Shown: positions 16,001 through 16,691 of the stretch, piece after piece
Numbering within the stretch: the first letter of the stretch is position 1
How the letters are laid out: every line of letters begins with the position of its first letter
NCBI GenBank assembly: GCA_910587205.1
Contig: CAJULZ010000061.1
Coordinates: 1 to 16,691 of the forward strand
DNA from: an uncultured Oscillospiraceae bacterium
GTDB lineage: Bacteria > Bacillota > Clostridia > Oscillospirales > Oscillospiraceae
Length of the DNA: 16,691 nucleotides
Direction: 5' to 3'
Notes under the pieces: model-generated
The model's input: only the letters and a program-made list of their open reading frames with translations
Told to the model about the DNA's origin: nothing
Databases searched by the model: none
Translations under genes and position numbers: made by a program

Positions 16001-16142
16001 GAACGTGTCCACCCAACGGGTGGATACCTGGTGGGACGTGGCCCTGCGCAACGCCCAGTACATCAGCGGCGCGCTGTGCGCCGTCACAGCCGCGGCCTGG
16101 GTGGTGCTCACCGTGCTGCCCGACAAGAAAAAGGAGGTCTGA
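13023..16142 (+). CDS. Membrane-anchored GH3 glycosidase with permuted domain order
   Basis: A 1039-residue protein related to beta-glucosidases of family GH3, with the usual order reversed. After a signal-anchor segment (about 10-30) comes the alpha/beta-sandwich domain usually C-terminal (about 70-430: VKEGEEGTVIMKNDNGALPL, VIVLINSGNTMV, VLTGQVNATGALPDTY, VLYPFGHGLSYLDY). Next is a fibronectin-III-like domain (about 440-560), then a linker region. The TIM-barrel catalytic domain comes last (about 700-985: ASSFNPELAYEWGRIEG, K837-H838 in GPKHMGFNDQEHNR, MAVMIAFNRIGA, and GLISTDMM, whose D916 is the expected nucleophile). A final membrane helix (about 1010-1030) ends in DKKKEV. Reversed-order GH3 enzymes are known from Ruminococcus and Butyrivibrio. 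Both ends anchored imply a body outside the membrane. It is first in a two-gene operon divergent from the rhamnose regulator; the substrate, perhaps glucose-containing rhamnosides, is inference. Confidence 0.9.
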   Translation: MRAKSFAPVMRGIAAVMACVLVLTLVGAGVADSFRTRIDDALRTTSYVTNTDPDSARFKSDYATIDDMMAAARALAVKEGEEGTVIMKNDNGALPLASGSTVALFGLAAYAPYPYAAGDLKAGNADAVDLLQALTDAGVKVNETIRDFYLDKVLNKHTEMVPNMWTGELQETVAYDNIYVAAPGDMAQYQIVEVPPEKFGEMGAPADWKSSIDKANTIGICVFARGAGEGNTYAPGSALDFEGNATGKDPLALSDDELAVVDAARETCSKVIVLINSGNTMVLKDIAKGGAHEVDGIAYIGVINDYQCVGIAKVLTGQVNATGALPDTYVADNASIPAVMNFGGGYYADYETVARGDDPRYPGVEIGNETAGSFGGSNTYNGGHFIVEAEGIYVGYKYYETRYYDSVMNPGSKANSAKGATQGSAWDYSAEVLYPFGHGLSYLDYTQTLKSVEVDKTPEGNVTAVVELKNNSDQDGCFLAQLYVQQPYTDYDRQNNVEKSAVMFLNSAKAQVKAGGSADVTITVPSKYLASYDYTNAKTYILDAGDYLFTAAPGSHAAANNFLAHQGKTAADGMDAEADGAVLTWSLGALDVDTFSVENGVKVTNVADSADLNYWTGTDTVTYLSRQDWEGTYPINYNTDVEIRLADSPKKDEWIAELRGETYTIQDNSPAAEGGDKGVRFDTTNIQYEQLESVDDPFWDTLVSSITIDEAVGAVIHGGSRSDVLTNVDNPIVIQNEGVSGFTATHEETGYRFNVHSQTLLASSFNPELAYEWGRIEGNSGLWLQRYHLWGTGLTQRRTPYNGRNYEYISEDPMLTNRMGCGILQGCADMGILNGPKHMGFNDQEHNRGGVSAYMNEQKFRETDLRGFQGGLEDADGMAVMIAFNRIGATNASHHVGMLQTILRDEWGYTGLISTDMMNNKYYFNAESMVMAGVTQVADFGGDDNHITLGEGGVDAVWPYISPASVENDSALVEQARQNLKYQLYTYANSAIMNVSTQRVDTWWDVALRNAQYISGALCAVTAAAWVVLTVLPDKKKEV

Positions 16143-16144
16143 CC

Positions 16145-16624
16145 ATGAACGTCATCAAGAAATTTTCTGTGGGGGCGTGGATCACCCTTGCGGCCGCCGT
16201 GCTGAGCCTGGTCTCCATCATTGTTTACGCCGTGAATATCGGCGGTGCGGGCTACTTCCAGAACGCCGCCGTGTCCAACATGATCCCCCTGTGTGTGCTG
16301 GCCGTGGTGGTCCTGGCCGCCGCCGTAGTCTTGGGGCAGGTGAAGCTGCCCGCCTCCGCCGCCACCGCCATGGAGCTTGTCACCGGCGCGCTTCAGCTGT
16401 GCGCCCCGGTGCTGCTCACCCTGTGCCTGGCCAACCTGGTGGCCGCCCGCGCCGAGGGCCTGGGCTTCATCTACTTCTCCAACGCGGACGTGATCCTGGA
16501 GGTGCAGACCCCCGCCAACCTGGCCTCCGCCACCGGCGCCATCGCCAATATGGCGTGCCTGGGCGCGGCCGCCGTGGTGGGTATTGCGGGTGCGTTCTGC
16601 ACGCTGCGAAAGAAAGAAAAATAA
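16145..16624 (+). CDS. Small four-helix membrane protein paired with GH3
   Basis: A 159-residue protein of unrecognised family with about four hydrophobic helices (near 11-31, 45-65, 77-100 and 126-152) and a basic C-terminus, LRKKEK. The loop YFSNADVILEVQTPANLASA lies between helices 3 and 4. It starts 2 bases after the GH3 stop, with AAGGAGG 7 bases upstream, so it is cotranslated. Its strong pairing with a GH3 enzyme carrying membrane helices at both ends suggests a partner or anchor of that enzyme, which is inference. No transporter or enzyme motif was seen. Confidence 0.85.
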   Translation: MNVIKKFSVGAWITLAAAVLSLVSIIVYAVNIGGAGYFQNAAVSNMIPLCVLAVVVLAAAVVLGQVKLPASAATAMELVTGALQLCAPVLLTLCLANLVAARAEGLGFIYFSNADVILEVQTPANLASATGAIANMACLGAAAVVGIAGAFCTLRKKEK

Positions 16625-16635
16625 TCGCATAGCGC

Positions 16636-16681
16636 CGGCGGCCGGGGGAACAGTTCGGCGTTCTCCCGGCCGCCGCTTTTT
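16636..16681 (+). terminator. Intrinsic terminator of the GH3 operon
   Basis: A 16-bp stem containing one G-U pair, with left arm 16636-16651 and right arm 16660-16675, encloses an 8-base loop and is followed, after one C, by TTTTT (16677-16681). It lies 12 bases after the stop of the small membrane protein gene. Confidence 0.92.
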
Positions 16682-16691
16682 GAAAAAGGGC

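Noticed and set aside
12903..16016. Long open frame of 1037 codons on the minus strand
   Set aside because: It is the antisense shadow of the GH3 gene, with extreme Gly/Val/His composition and no ribosome binding site or recognisable domain.
1..16691. CRISPR arrays, tRNA or rRNA genes, insertion sequences, phage attachment sites
   Set aside because: No regularly spaced repeats, tRNA-like folds, transposase or integrase reading frames were found.

Overview
The window is a high-GC piece of chromosome or metagenomic contig, most likely from a gut-type Gram-positive anaerobe of the Clostridia (Oscillospiraceae-like). The evidence is strong AAGGAGG ribosome binding sites, extended -10 promoters, a CotH/VTC/DUF4956 cassette, a GHKL/LytTR two-component system and a Firmicutes-style circularly permuted GH3 enzyme. 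The genus is inference. The first 48 bases are not biological: they match the Illumina TruSeq adapter, so the left edge is a contig end with an untrimmed adapter.

Left block (49-3862). A truncated OmpR-family response regulator reads leftward off the edge. Divergent from it is a tight three-gene operon reading rightward: a VTC-domain polyphosphate-polymerase-like protein, a DUF4956 membrane protein, and a CotH-kinase-family surface protein anchored at both ends. The operon meets the rhamnose operon at a perfect 15-bp hairpin (3891-3937) that serves as a shared convergent terminator.

Central block (3941-12701, minus strand). In transcription order this holds a LytTR response regulator, a GHKL sensor kinase, a GH78-type alpha-L-rhamnosidase, a GH43 enzyme, rhaB, rhaA and rhaD. 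The regulator and kinase share one base (TGATG), and the kinase overlaps the rhamnosidase by 23 bases. A second promoter lies just before the GH43 gene. The rhamnosidase and GH43 lack signal peptides, so imported rhamnosides would be cut in the cytoplasm and L-rhamnose converted to L-rhamnulose, L-rhamnulose-1-phosphate, then DHAP plus L-lactaldehyde. No transporter, mutarotase or lactaldehyde reductase is present here.

Right block (12702-16681). A divergent promoter region of about 320 bases separates the regulator from a membrane-anchored, circularly permuted GH3 glycosidase and a small four-helix membrane protein, closed by a strong terminator.

The main discovery candidate is regulatory. 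Paired 9-bp direct repeats with 12-bp spacers, the geometry of LytTR binding sites, occur upstream of both the GH43-rhaBAD promoter and the GH3 promoter. They sit 33 and 31 bases from the respective -10 elements. This suggests that an agr-like two-component system, of a type usually tied to peptide sensing, controls an intracellular rhamnoside pathway and a surface GH3 enzyme as one regulon. Other points of note are a rhamnulokinase whose C-terminus is replaced by a hairpin-encoded lysine-rich tail, and nested inverted repeats around the regulator promoter.
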